A DNA stretch of 11,353 bases from Kosmotogaceae bacterium UBA1373. Its GTDB lineage: Bacteria > Thermotogota > Thermotogae > Petrotogales > Kosmotogaceae. The translations under genes were made by a program, and so were the position numbers. Positions 1 to 6,583 of the stretch are shown piece by piece. The stretch spans positions 2,223 to 13,575 of the forward strand of contig DBRH01000011.1 in assembly GCA_002305955.1 (NCBI GenBank). The letters are read 5' to 3'. Under the pieces are notes generated by a model. The model saw only the letters and a list, made by a program, of their open reading frames with translations. It searched no databases and was not told where the DNA came from. Within the stretch, counting starts at the first letter, position 1. Each line of letters opens with the position of its first letter.

Positions 1-1233
1 GCAGTTAATGACGACTCTAACTTGATAGCCTTCGTGGCCGACTATCGAGGCAAGGGTGAAGTCTTCCTGCTGGATACGACCACCGGAGAGGTGAGACCCC
101 TCTTCGCGGAGGTCACAGAGTCGAAGAATCCCTTCTGGATAGACGCTGAACTCGGCGTTGCGAAGCGGTCGGAAACCGGCTGGGAAATGGCGATCGTCGA
201 AGTTGCGGAAGAAAAAATCGGGCCTTTTGAAGAAGTCGAGAATTTTCTCCACAAGCCGCGCCTGACATCGCCGGCCATGGTGGATCTAAATGAAGTTCGA
301 TTCGAGATAAGTCTGAAAGAGGGTTTCGTGCCGGTGAAGGCCTACCTTCAAGGGGGAGGCCGGACGATACCGGTGATGTGCAACGGTAACGACGCGATAG
401 TTACAGGCAGCGCTGCCGCCGGTCTTTACGATCTGAGGATCGTAGCGCGGAGCGCCTCCGGTTACCACTCCTGGGTAGAGCCCAAGAGCGTCTATCTCGG
501 CGATAGCTCCCGGACGGTTCGGATCGTCCAGCTCACCGACATTCATCTGGGCCTGGTGAAAAAGCCGGAGAACCGCGAAGGGTTCATAAAGTTGCTCGAG
601 GGTGCGAAGAGCGAAGAGCCGACGATGATAGTCATTACCGGAGACGTTTCCGATGCGGCCCAGTACTATCCGGACGATTACGCCTTCCTCAGGAGCGCGC
701 TTATCGAGCACGCCGAATGTCCGGTCTTTGTGATACCCGGAAACCACGACAGCCAGAGGGCCGGAAAGGTCGTCGGAAAGGAAGTGTGGACGGAGCTCTT
801 CGGCGAGCTCTACTTCGGCTTCGAGTGGGGCGGATGGCGCTATATCTTTCTGGACACGGGAGACTCCGATTACGGTCTGGTCAGCGGCATGGTGTCGGAG
901 GAACAGATGGACTGGTTGAGGCGAGAGGTCGGCAAAGACCGAAAGAAGACGGTTCTCTTCGCCCACCACAACCCCTTCGACACGAGGTGGAGTTTCTTCG
1001 AAAAGGAGTCGAACCGGCAGGAGCTGGTCGAAGTTCTGGAGGGTGGAAACTTGATGCTTGCCCTCTTCGGCCACAGGCATTCCGACGCGATAGATTACCA
1101 CGATGAAATACTTGCCATCACCACAAGAAAGAGTCTCGAAGGTTCCGCGCTTAGCTACAGGTTAGTGATTCTCGATAGAGAGGGAATCGTGAAGATCTCG
1201 CAAGAGTTACCGAAAGCTTCAAAATCGATGTGA
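1..1233 (+). CDS. Metallophosphoesterase (calcineurin-like) with propeller and Ig-like N-terminal parts, 5' partial
   Basis: Predicted metal-dependent phosphoesterase. The frame is open to base 1 and the TTG at 22 has no ribosome site before it, so the true start lies upstream. Counting from the codon at 22, the first ~75 residues read like the end of a TolB/PD40-type propeller (IAFVADYRGKGEVFLLD). Residues ~92-160 look like a beta-sandwich (Ig or fibronectin type III-like) domain. Residues ~166-360 carry the full calcineurin-like motif set: D173-x-H175, G207-D208, G240-N-H-D243, H315-H316 and G350-H-R-H353. All expected metal ligands are present. The order of a beta-sandwich ahead of the catalytic domain recalls purple acid phosphatases, but the substrate is unknown. 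Localisation cannot be judged because the N-terminus is missing. Gene 1247-2068 follows after 13 bases. I am sure of the phosphoesterase fold and less sure of the N-terminal domains. Confidence 0.88.
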   Translation, partial: AVNDDSNLIAFVADYRGKGEVFLLDTTTGEVRPLFAEVTESKNPFWIDAELGVAKRSETGWEMAIVEVAEEKIGPFEEVENFLHKPRLTSPAMVDLNEVRFEISLKEGFVPVKAYLQGGGRTIPVMCNGNDAIVTGSAAAGLYDLRIVARSASGYHSWVEPKSVYLGDSSRTVRIVQLTDIHLGLVKKPENREGFIKLLEGAKSEEPTMIVITGDVSDAAQYYPDDYAFLRSALIEHAECPVFVIPGNHDSQRAGKVVGKEVWTELFGELYFGFEWGGWRYIFLDTGDSDYGLVSGMVSEEQMDWLRREVGKDRKKTVLFAHHNPFDTRWSFFEKESNRQELVEVLEGGNLMLALFGHRHSDAIDYHDEILAITTRKSLEGSALSYRLVILDREGIVKISQELPKASKSM

Positions 1234-1246
1234 GAGAGGTGATTTT

Positions 1247-2068
1247 ATGCGTAAGGCTGTACTGATCGTTCTGGTTATGGCGATAGCCGTCTCCCTTCTG
1301 GCTTTCGAGGCCAAAAATCTGCCCGTGAACACCGAGGGCATAGAGCGAATGCCATGGCTTCACGGGAATACGCTGTACTTCGTGGCCGGCAGCTACGACA
1401 TTTACCGTGCCGAGAGACTGGCCGACGGCTCCTGGGGACCGAGGGAACCGGTGCCAGGGGAAATCAACACAGAGGCTAACGAAATAAGCCCCTGCATCGT
1501 CGAGAGGGATGGAACTCTGGTCATGTACTTCGCCCGGTACACAGGCACCGAAAGGGATTACGACTTTTTCATGGCGGTTTTCGATCCGGTCGAAGGCCTC
1601 TGGAAGAATCCGGTGATGATACCCGAGCTGAGCACCGAAACCCAGGAATGGGACATATGGGTCAGTAGCGATGAGAGGGTGGCTTATCTTACCACCAAGG
1701 GAAAGTTCGGCGATGTCGAAATAGTGGGTAAGAGAGACGTCTGGAAATCCGTGAAGGTCGATGGAAAGTGGAGTCTGCCGGTTCTGGCCAGAGAGGTCTC
1801 GACCGACGGCGACGAGTGGTCGGTCTTTGTCGATCCGCTTGGCAGGATCTGGGTCGACGGCGCCAGAAGCGACGCTTACGGCAGCTACGACATTTATTAT
1901 TACGATCCTTCGCTCTCTCTGGTGATCCACGTCGAGAAGGACGTCAACTCTATCTACAACGAAAGAAGCGTCTGGACAGACGGCAAGACTCTGATCTTCA
2001 CATCGGCCGATAGAAATACCGGAATGGGCGGCTACGACATCTACATAACCGATCTGGGAGAAGAGTGA
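1247..2068 (+). CDS. Secreted PD40/TolB-like beta-propeller protein
   Basis: A 273-residue exported protein with no recognisable catalytic motif. Residues 1-19 form a signal peptide (basic MRK, hydrophobic core, likely cut after SLLA). The rest is built from propeller blades: the strand motif G-x-Y-D-I-Y occurs at 48-53, 212-217 and 261-266, with a related RDYDFF at 103-108, each near Trp/Gly-rich turns such as DGSWGP and DGKWSLP. This matches WD40-like PD40 repeats found in TolB and many exported proteins, where they bind proteins or ligands. About 270 residues would give four to six blades. The ATG at 1247 is preceded by GAGAGGTG at 1234-1241. It sits one base before the ROK gene and just after a phosphoesterase whose N-terminus also looks propeller-like, so it may be an accessory or ligand-binding partner. 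That role is inference. Confidence 0.75.
   Translation: MRKAVLIVLVMAIAVSLLAFEAKNLPVNTEGIERMPWLHGNTLYFVAGSYDIYRAERLADGSWGPREPVPGEINTEANEISPCIVERDGTLVMYFARYTGTERDYDFFMAVFDPVEGLWKNPVMIPELSTETQEWDIWVSSDERVAYLTTKGKFGDVEIVGKRDVWKSVKVDGKWSLPVLAREVSTDGDEWSVFVDPLGRIWVDGARSDAYGSYDIYYYDPSLSLVIHVEKDVNSIYNERSVWTDGKTLIFTSADRNTGMGGYDIYITDLGEE
1388..1404 (+). repeat. 17-base direct repeat within propeller gene, copy 1
   Basis: GGCAGCTACGACATTTA is identical to bases 1880-1896. It encodes the G-S-Y-D-I-Y blade motif, so it marks the internal repeat structure of the propeller gene. Confidence 0.8.
1880..1896 (+). repeat. 17-base direct repeat within propeller gene, copy 2
   Basis: This is the second exact copy of the 17 bases at 1388-1404, in the same codon phase. 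A diverged third version encoding GGYDIY lies near 2028-2045. Confidence 0.8.
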
Positions 2069-2069
2069 T

Positions 2070-3209
2070 TTGCTTCAATTGAACGATACCGAGAGGACGG
2101 TCCTTGCCTGCCTGTGGCGCCAGGACGGCCTTTCTCGCGCCAGAATAACGGCGCTCACAAAACTGAGCAAGGCGACAATCTCGAGGGTCGTGAACCAGCT
2201 GATGGAAAAGCGATTGCTCGCCGAGCAGGAAGTCGAGCCGAGAAAGACCCGGGGACGTCCTTCGACGCCGCTCACTCTCGACGGAAATTCAAGATCGGTC
2301 GGCGGGGTGAACATCCGCTCCAACTGCTTCGATGTTTCGCTGGGCGATCTTTCCGGAAGGATCAAAGATTTTTTCAGTATCGGACATGGAAGAACCGATG
2401 TGGAAGAGGGGCTGGCGGCTTTGCCCGAGAGGCTTATAGAGAGGGGAGTAGAGCTGGACAGGCTCGTCTCTTTCAGCATCGTCACTCCGGGAATTGTTGA
2501 AAGGGCGACGGCCTCGGTCACGAACGCCTTCTACACAGGCGGGGAAAGAGTCTTTCTCGGAGAGAAACTCGGCCCTCTCGACTGTCCGGTGACGGTCGAA
2601 AACGACGCCAATTCCCTAATATACTCGGAGATCCTCTTCGGCAGAGTCCGGGAGACCGACATCCTCTATATAGACAAAGGCTTCGGCTCTTCGCTGGTGA
2701 TCGACGGCAGGGTTTTCAGAGGGCCTCACGGGAGTGCCGGGGAGCTCGGGCATCTCCAGCTCGATCCCCGCGGACCGCTCTGCTGGTGCGGGAAGAGAGG
2801 CTGTCTCTCGGCCTACTTCGCCAAAGAGAGTCTTATGGAAATGTTCTCCTTTCACCTTAACGAGTCTCATCTGAAACAACCCGAGAGGGCGCTGCTGGGA
2901 GTTCTGAGCCAGGAGTACGCCGTCTCGTCGGACAGAAAGTTCGCCGGGGTCTTCGAGCAGTTGCTGGACCTTCTCGGCGCGGCGATAGCCAACGTGGTCG
3001 ATTTTCTCGGTGTGGAGACAGTCGTGCTTAACAACCAGAACCCAGTGTACAACTCAAGGACTTTCGATTATCTTCGGGAGTACATCTTCACCACGGCGAT
3101 CAAGAGAAAGAATCTGAAGTTCGAAACAGTAACGGTATCTACGGAAAGGCTGATGCTGGTGCCGCTGGCAGTTGCGCTTTCCGCTCTGCTCGAAAAACAG
3201 GAGGTGTGA
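2070..3209 (+). CDS. ROK-family transcriptional regulator
   Basis: A 379-residue sugar-responsive DNA-binding regulator of the NagC/Mlc/XylR type. Residues ~5-70 are a winged helix-turn-helix (ALTKLSKATISRVVNQLMEK, then an Arg-rich wing with RGRPSTP). Residues ~76-370 are the ROK actin-like domain: E177-N-D179-A-N, a glycine-rich GFGSSLVIDG segment at 204-213, and the zinc site G227-H228 followed by C238-x-C240-G-x-x-G244-C245. The helix-turn-helix and length fit a repressor rather than a ROK kinase (~300 residues). The start is TTG at 2070, with GGAG at 2057-2060 nine bases before it; a second in-frame TTG lies at 2079. It begins one base after the propeller gene's stop and ends three bases before the binding-protein gene, so it is co-transcribed with the transporter it probably controls. 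The effector is probably the imported sugar or its phosphate (inference). No operator can be assigned, since the operon promoter is outside the window. Confidence 0.93.
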   Translation: MLQLNDTERTVLACLWRQDGLSRARITALTKLSKATISRVVNQLMEKRLLAEQEVEPRKTRGRPSTPLTLDGNSRSVGGVNIRSNCFDVSLGDLSGRIKDFFSIGHGRTDVEEGLAALPERLIERGVELDRLVSFSIVTPGIVERATASVTNAFYTGGERVFLGEKLGPLDCPVTVENDANSLIYSEILFGRVRETDILYIDKGFGSSLVIDGRVFRGPHGSAGELGHLQLDPRGPLCWCGKRGCLSAYFAKESLMEMFSFHLNESHLKQPERALLGVLSQEYAVSSDRKFAGVFEQLLDLLGAAIANVVDFLGVETVVLNNQNPVYNSRTFDYLREYIFTTAIKRKNLKFETVTVSTERLMLVPLAVALSALLEKQEV

Positions 3210-3212
3210 ATT

Positions 3213-4451
3213 ATGAAGAGAGTTCTGTCGATACTTTTCATGGTGGTGCTTCTCGTCTCTCCGATCATCGCGAAGACGACGATCACTCACTGGATGCATT
3301 ACTCCCCGGCCCGCGTCGAGCTGATACTCGAGATGGCCGAGGAATTCATGGCGGCCAACCCCGACGTCGAGATCGAGCTGCAGGCCATTCCCGAGGGAGA
3401 GTACAAGACCAAGTTGCTCGCAGCCCTGGCGGCCGGGAGCGGGCCGGATGTCGCCCAGATCCCTTCGAACGCCATGACCGAGTTCTACAACTACGGTTTG
3501 ATTCAGCCCTTTCCCGAAAGCGTCATCACCACTGAGAGCATCACCGGTGACTACATACCGGCCGCAGTCGAGAAGCTGGTAATAGAGGGAGAGGTTTACG
3601 GCGTTCCCACCGATGTCCAGACCGTGGTTCTCTTCTACAATCCCGTTCTCTTCGAAGCGGCCGGGCTCGACCCGAACAGACCGCCGCAGGACTGGAACGA
3701 GCTCATGGAATACGCGCGAAAGACCACGATCTGGCAGGATGGCAAGATGGTGCAGTCCGGCTGGGGAATCGCGGGCTATCACCCCGTCGTGGAGACCTTC
3801 ATGCGTCAGGCCGGAGCCACTTTCTGGGATGAAAGCGGCGAGGAGATAGTCTTCGAAGAGGCCCAGCTCGAAGCTTTGAAGTTCATCACCGACGCGGTCA
3901 AGGTCGAGAAGGTCTACGTTCCCGAGTTCGGAAGCAGATGGACCGGTTTCAAGCAGATCAAGCAGGCCATGGTCTTCGGTCACGGCGCCATGGTCGGTTC
4001 GTTCCTGAGCACGGGAAGCAAGGATCTGCTCTTCAAGACGGCGCTCGCTCCGGCCCACCCGGGAACCGGTTCGAGAGCCAACGTTATAACCAACTGGGCG
4101 CTTGTTATAATGAGCGATACCGACGACAGCGAGGCCGCCGCGAAGTGGCTGACCTACATAACCTCGGCCGACGCGCAGAAGAAGTGGATGCTGAAGACCG
4201 GAGAACTCCCTTCGCTGAAGAAGGTTCTCGAAGATCCCGAGCTGCTCTCCAACGAACTTTATGTGCCAATTTTCGAGTCTCTAAAATACGCCGTGCCGAC
4301 CTTCTCAAGGGGCTGGGCCGATCCGGCTTCGGAGCTGCGGGAGATAGCCTACAACGAGATCATAAACAACAACATGGATCCGAAAACCGCACTGGAGAAG
4401 GCGATAAAAGAGATCAACATTTATCTCGAGGAGACTTTCAGTCAGTTCTGA
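3213..4451 (+). CDS. Carbohydrate ABC transporter substrate-binding protein (SBP family 1)
   Basis: The 412-residue extracytoplasmic receptor of the importer completed by the next two genes. Residues 1-20 are a signal peptide with likely cleavage after SPIIA. There is no lipobox Cys, so it is a free or N-terminally anchored periplasmic protein. The mature part shows family hallmarks: an early helix at 31-49 (PARVELILEMAEEFMAANP), KLLAALAAGSGPDV at 67-80, and GVPTDVQTVVLFYNPVLFEAAGL from 130, where the hinge and first lobe meet. The length is normal for UgpB/MalE-like proteins. AGGAGGTG at 3199-3206 precedes the ATG at 3213. The sugar cannot be read from the sequence. The phosphoesterases downstream make a sugar, polyol or phosphodiester ligand of UgpB type attractive, but that is inference. 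A hairpin lies just after its stop, often seen where the binding protein is expressed above its permeases. Confidence 0.95.
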   Translation: MKRVLSILFMVVLLVSPIIAKTTITHWMHYSPARVELILEMAEEFMAANPDVEIELQAIPEGEYKTKLLAALAAGSGPDVAQIPSNAMTEFYNYGLIQPFPESVITTESITGDYIPAAVEKLVIEGEVYGVPTDVQTVVLFYNPVLFEAAGLDPNRPPQDWNELMEYARKTTIWQDGKMVQSGWGIAGYHPVVETFMRQAGATFWDESGEEIVFEEAQLEALKFITDAVKVEKVYVPEFGSRWTGFKQIKQAMVFGHGAMVGSFLSTGSKDLLFKTALAPAHPGTGSRANVITNWALVIMSDTDDSEAAAKWLTYITSADAQKKWMLKTGELPSLKKVLEDPELLSNELYVPIFESLKYAVPTFSRGWADPASELREIAYNEIINNNMDPKTALEKAIKEINIYLEETFSQF

Positions 4452-4452
4452 C

Positions 4453-4476
4453 TCAAGGGCCTGAAAAGGCCCTTGA
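4453..4476 (+). promoter_or_regulatory. Intercistronic hairpin between binding-protein and permease genes
   Basis: TCAAGGGCC (4453-4461) pairs perfectly with GGCCCTTGA (4468-4476) around the six-base loop TGAAAA. It starts two bases after the binding-protein stop and ends two bases before the GGAGG of the permease gene. No T-run follows, so it is not a classical intrinsic terminator. By analogy with other sugar ABC operons, it probably protects the upstream mRNA from 3' decay, or dampens permease expression, to give excess binding protein. The structure is read directly from the bases; the role is inference. Confidence 0.8.
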
Positions 4477-4478
4477 TT

Positions 4479-4483
4479 GGAGG
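4479..4483 (+). promoter_or_regulatory. Ribosome binding site deciding the MalF-like start
   Basis: GGAGG ends eight bases before the ATG at 4492. The in-frame TTG at 4477 overlaps both this site and the edge of the hairpin and has no ribosome site of its own, so it is not the start. Confidence 0.8.
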
Positions 4484-4491
4484 TAGAAGGT

Positions 4492-5727
4492 ATGGTGTCG
4501 GGTAAACGCAAAGTGATGTTTTTCACGGGAATACTGCTGATGGCGTTATCGCTTTTCCTGCCCTTCGCGAGCGGTAAAGAAAGTCTGATGGCCTGGGACT
4601 TCTCTCTGGCCGGCGTCAGTCTGCCGTTCATCATGGTTCCGCTCGCTCTGGCCTGTATTGCGGCCTTCACGTTCGGAAAGGTTTTTCTGACGCTCGCTCT
4701 TTCGCTGGCCCTGTTGCTTCTCGATCTCGCCTGCCTCTTTTCTAAGGAGCAGTGGAAACCGGCCCTGAAGTCCAAGTTCTTTCTGGATTTCTTCAAAGTG
4801 GCCGGGGCGGGCTGGTATCTCCTCGCCGCCGGCGCTCTGCTGATAGTCGTGGCTGCGATAACGCTTTTCAGAGACCGTAAGAGGGCACCGTACCTTTTTC
4901 TTCTGCCCATGCTGGCGGGAATAGGTTTTTTGACGTTCTTTCCGGCCCTCTTCGCGCTTTTTATAAGTTTCAGAAGGTGGAACATACTGATCGCGAACAA
5001 GCCCTTCGTGGGTCTGGCCAACTTCGAAAAGGCCTTCTCTGACGAGTACTTCTGGCGGTCGATCTGGATAAGTTTCAAGTACGCTCTGGGCGTGATTCCA
5101 GCAAAGATACTGATAGCTTTCTTCTTCGCCTTTCTGATATACGCCATCCCGAAGTTCAAGGGCTTTTTCAGGGTCGTTTACTTCCTGCCGACCGTCACTT
5201 CCGTCGTGGCGGTGAGCGTCATCTGGAACTGGATATACAACCCCTACTACGGCGTGGCGAACTATGTGCTGAGCGTGTTCGGCGCACCGCCGGTAAACTG
5301 GCTCGGCGATCCCAAAACGGCCATCTGGGCCGTCGCGGCCGTCGCCGTCTGGCGTGGGGTGGGGTACGATATCATCATCTTTCTGGCAGGTCTCAACGAT
5401 ATACCCAGAACCACGGTGGAAGCCTCGCAGATAGACGGCGCGAACGGCTGGCAGAGGTTGAGGTATATACTGATCCCTCTGATGAAGCCGTCGCTCGTCT
5501 TCGTGTTCATAACCTCCACGATCGGTGCGATACAGGTTTTCTCGGAGATTTATATGATGACCGGCGGCAACGCCGAAACGAAAACGGCCGTCTACTACAT
5601 CTGGGAATACGGGTTCAGCAGGCTTCAAATGGGTTACGCCAGTACGATGTCACTGATCCTCTTCGCGATCATACTGACGATCTCCCTGATACAGATGAGA
5701 GTAACACGGCTTTTAAAGGAGGAGTGA
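4492..5727 (+). CDS. Sugar ABC transporter permease, MalF-like, with N-terminal membrane extension
   Basis: A 411-residue inner-membrane permease, first of the pair. The core from about residue 129 (KRAPYLFLLPML) to the end is a normal CUT1 permease of ~285 residues, with six membrane segments and the ATPase-docking EAA loop E310-A-S-Q-I-D-G-A followed by G and IPL (310-330). Ahead of it is an added ~125-residue domain with four predicted membrane helices at ~9-28, 43-62, 64-83 and 106-126, ending in a basic FRDRKR linker. CUT1 permeases usually lack this. E. coli MalF also has extra N-terminal helices, but I see no clear similarity to it. The start at 4492 is set by GGAGG at 4479-4483. The stop is one base before the MalG-like gene, implying coupled translation. 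The transporter function is secure; the extension's role is unknown. Confidence 0.94.
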   Translation: MVSGKRKVMFFTGILLMALSLFLPFASGKESLMAWDFSLAGVSLPFIMVPLALACIAAFTFGKVFLTLALSLALLLLDLACLFSKEQWKPALKSKFFLDFFKVAGAGWYLLAAGALLIVVAAITLFRDRKRAPYLFLLPMLAGIGFLTFFPALFALFISFRRWNILIANKPFVGLANFEKAFSDEYFWRSIWISFKYALGVIPAKILIAFFFAFLIYAIPKFKGFFRVVYFLPTVTSVVAVSVIWNWIYNPYYGVANYVLSVFGAPPVNWLGDPKTAIWAVAAVAVWRGVGYDIIIFLAGLNDIPRTTVEASQIDGANGWQRLRYILIPLMKPSLVFVFITSTIGAIQVFSEIYMMTGGNAETKTAVYYIWEYGFSRLQMGYASTMSLILFAIILTISLIQMRVTRLLKEE

Positions 5728-5728
5728 G

Positions 5729-6565
5729 ATGGCTTCCAGAAGAACTTCAAAGGTCGTTCTGTACACGCTGGCGTACGTTCTTTTGATCATCTTCGCCTTC
5801 ATAATGCTGATGCCCTTCGTCTGGATGCTTCTCTCTACTTTCAAGGATCAGAGGGAGCTCTTCGAGTTCCCGCCGAAGTTCCTGCCGAAAAAGTTCTCGC
5901 TGAACAATTACATCGAAGTATTCAAGACAGTCCCCTTCGTGAGGTACTATCTCAACAGTCTCCTGGTGACCTTCACCTCGGTCGTTCTGAATCTCTTCTC
6001 TTCGAGTCTGGCCGGCTTCGCCTTCGCCAAGTACCGCTTCAGGGGTCGGGAGATTATCTTCAAGGTCATTCTGGGGGCGATGATGATACCCTTCCCGGTC
6101 ACCATTATTCCGCTGTACATAATGGTTTACGACCTCGGACTTGTCGATTCCTACTTCGCGCTGATAATGACCGGTTCGGTGAGCATCTTCGGGACTTTTC
6201 TGATGAGGCAGTTCATCGTCAATATACCCGACGATCTGCTCGACGCCGCGCGAATAGATGGATCTTCGGAGTTCGGCACGTATGTGCGGATCATTCTGCC
6301 GAACCTGAGGGCGCCGCTCTCGGCGTTGGCCGTGTTTTCTTTCATGTCGACCTGGAACGCCTTTCTCTGGCCTTTGCTGGTGGTCAACGACGACAGCCAC
6401 AGGACCGTGCAGCTGGGCGTCCAGTTCTTCACTCAGAGGTACGGAGATCTGATACACTTGCAGATAACGGCGGCCGCCATGGCCATCATTCCGATAATCG
6501 TGCTGTACCTCTTCCTGCAGAGGCAGTTCATCCAGGGAATAACCATGACGGGTCTCAAAGGTTGA
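5729..6565 (+). CDS. Sugar ABC transporter permease, MalG-like
   Basis: A 278-residue second permease of the importer, usual length for the family. Six hydrophobic segments are visible: ~9-36, 74-97, 107-130, 141-160, ~195-216 and ~246-264. Typical MalG features are the WMLLSTFKDQREL region after helix one, the SSLAGFAFAKYRFRG segment at 91-105, and the EAA loop D172-A-A-R-I-D-G-S with ILP at 188-190. The C-terminus ends in FIQGITMTGLKG, the common family ending. The start ATG at 5729 follows AAAGGAGGAG at 5715-5724, which lies inside the end of the MalF-like gene. No nucleotide-binding subunit follows, so the pair probably uses an ATPase encoded elsewhere, such as an MsmX/UgpC-type shared subunit. 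Confidence 0.95.
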   Translation: MASRRTSKVVLYTLAYVLLIIFAFIMLMPFVWMLLSTFKDQRELFEFPPKFLPKKFSLNNYIEVFKTVPFVRYYLNSLLVTFTSVVLNLFSSSLAGFAFAKYRFRGREIIFKVILGAMMIPFPVTIIPLYIMVYDLGLVDSYFALIMTGSVSIFGTFLMRQFIVNIPDDLLDAARIDGSSEFGTYVRIILPNLRAPLSALAVFSFMSTWNAFLWPLLVVNDDSHRTVQLGVQFFTQRYGDLIHLQITAAAMAIIPIIVLYLFLQRQFIQGITMTGLKG

Positions 6566-6583
6566 GAAAGGAGAGGATTTTGG

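Noticed and set aside
286..1101. 271-residue minus-strand frame opposite the metallophosphoesterase
   Set aside because: No recognisable motif, and the + strand frame has all five phosphoesterase motifs.
2074..2083. TTCAATTGAA palindrome at the ROK start as an autoregulatory operator
   Set aside because: A 10-base palindrome is expected about ten times by chance in a window this long, and no second copy or promoter context supports it.
3054..4058. Long open frame on the minus strand across the ROK/SBP region
   Set aside because: It lies opposite two well-supported genes, has Arg/His/Glu-rich low-complexity sequence with no family motifs and no ribosome site. It arises from the codon bias of the + strand.
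4453..4476. Hairpin as an intrinsic transcription terminator
   Set aside because: No T-run follows the stem, and the downstream permease genes belong to the same importer and need the transcript.
4477..4491. TTG at 4477 as start of the MalF-like permease
   Set aside because: It overlaps the GGAGG site and abuts the hairpin; the ATG at 4492 has ideal spacing.
4546..5628. 360-residue minus-strand frame opposite the MalF-like gene
   Set aside because: The translation is dominated by charged residues mirrored from hydrophobic codons. A membrane-protein gene on the other strand explains it fully.
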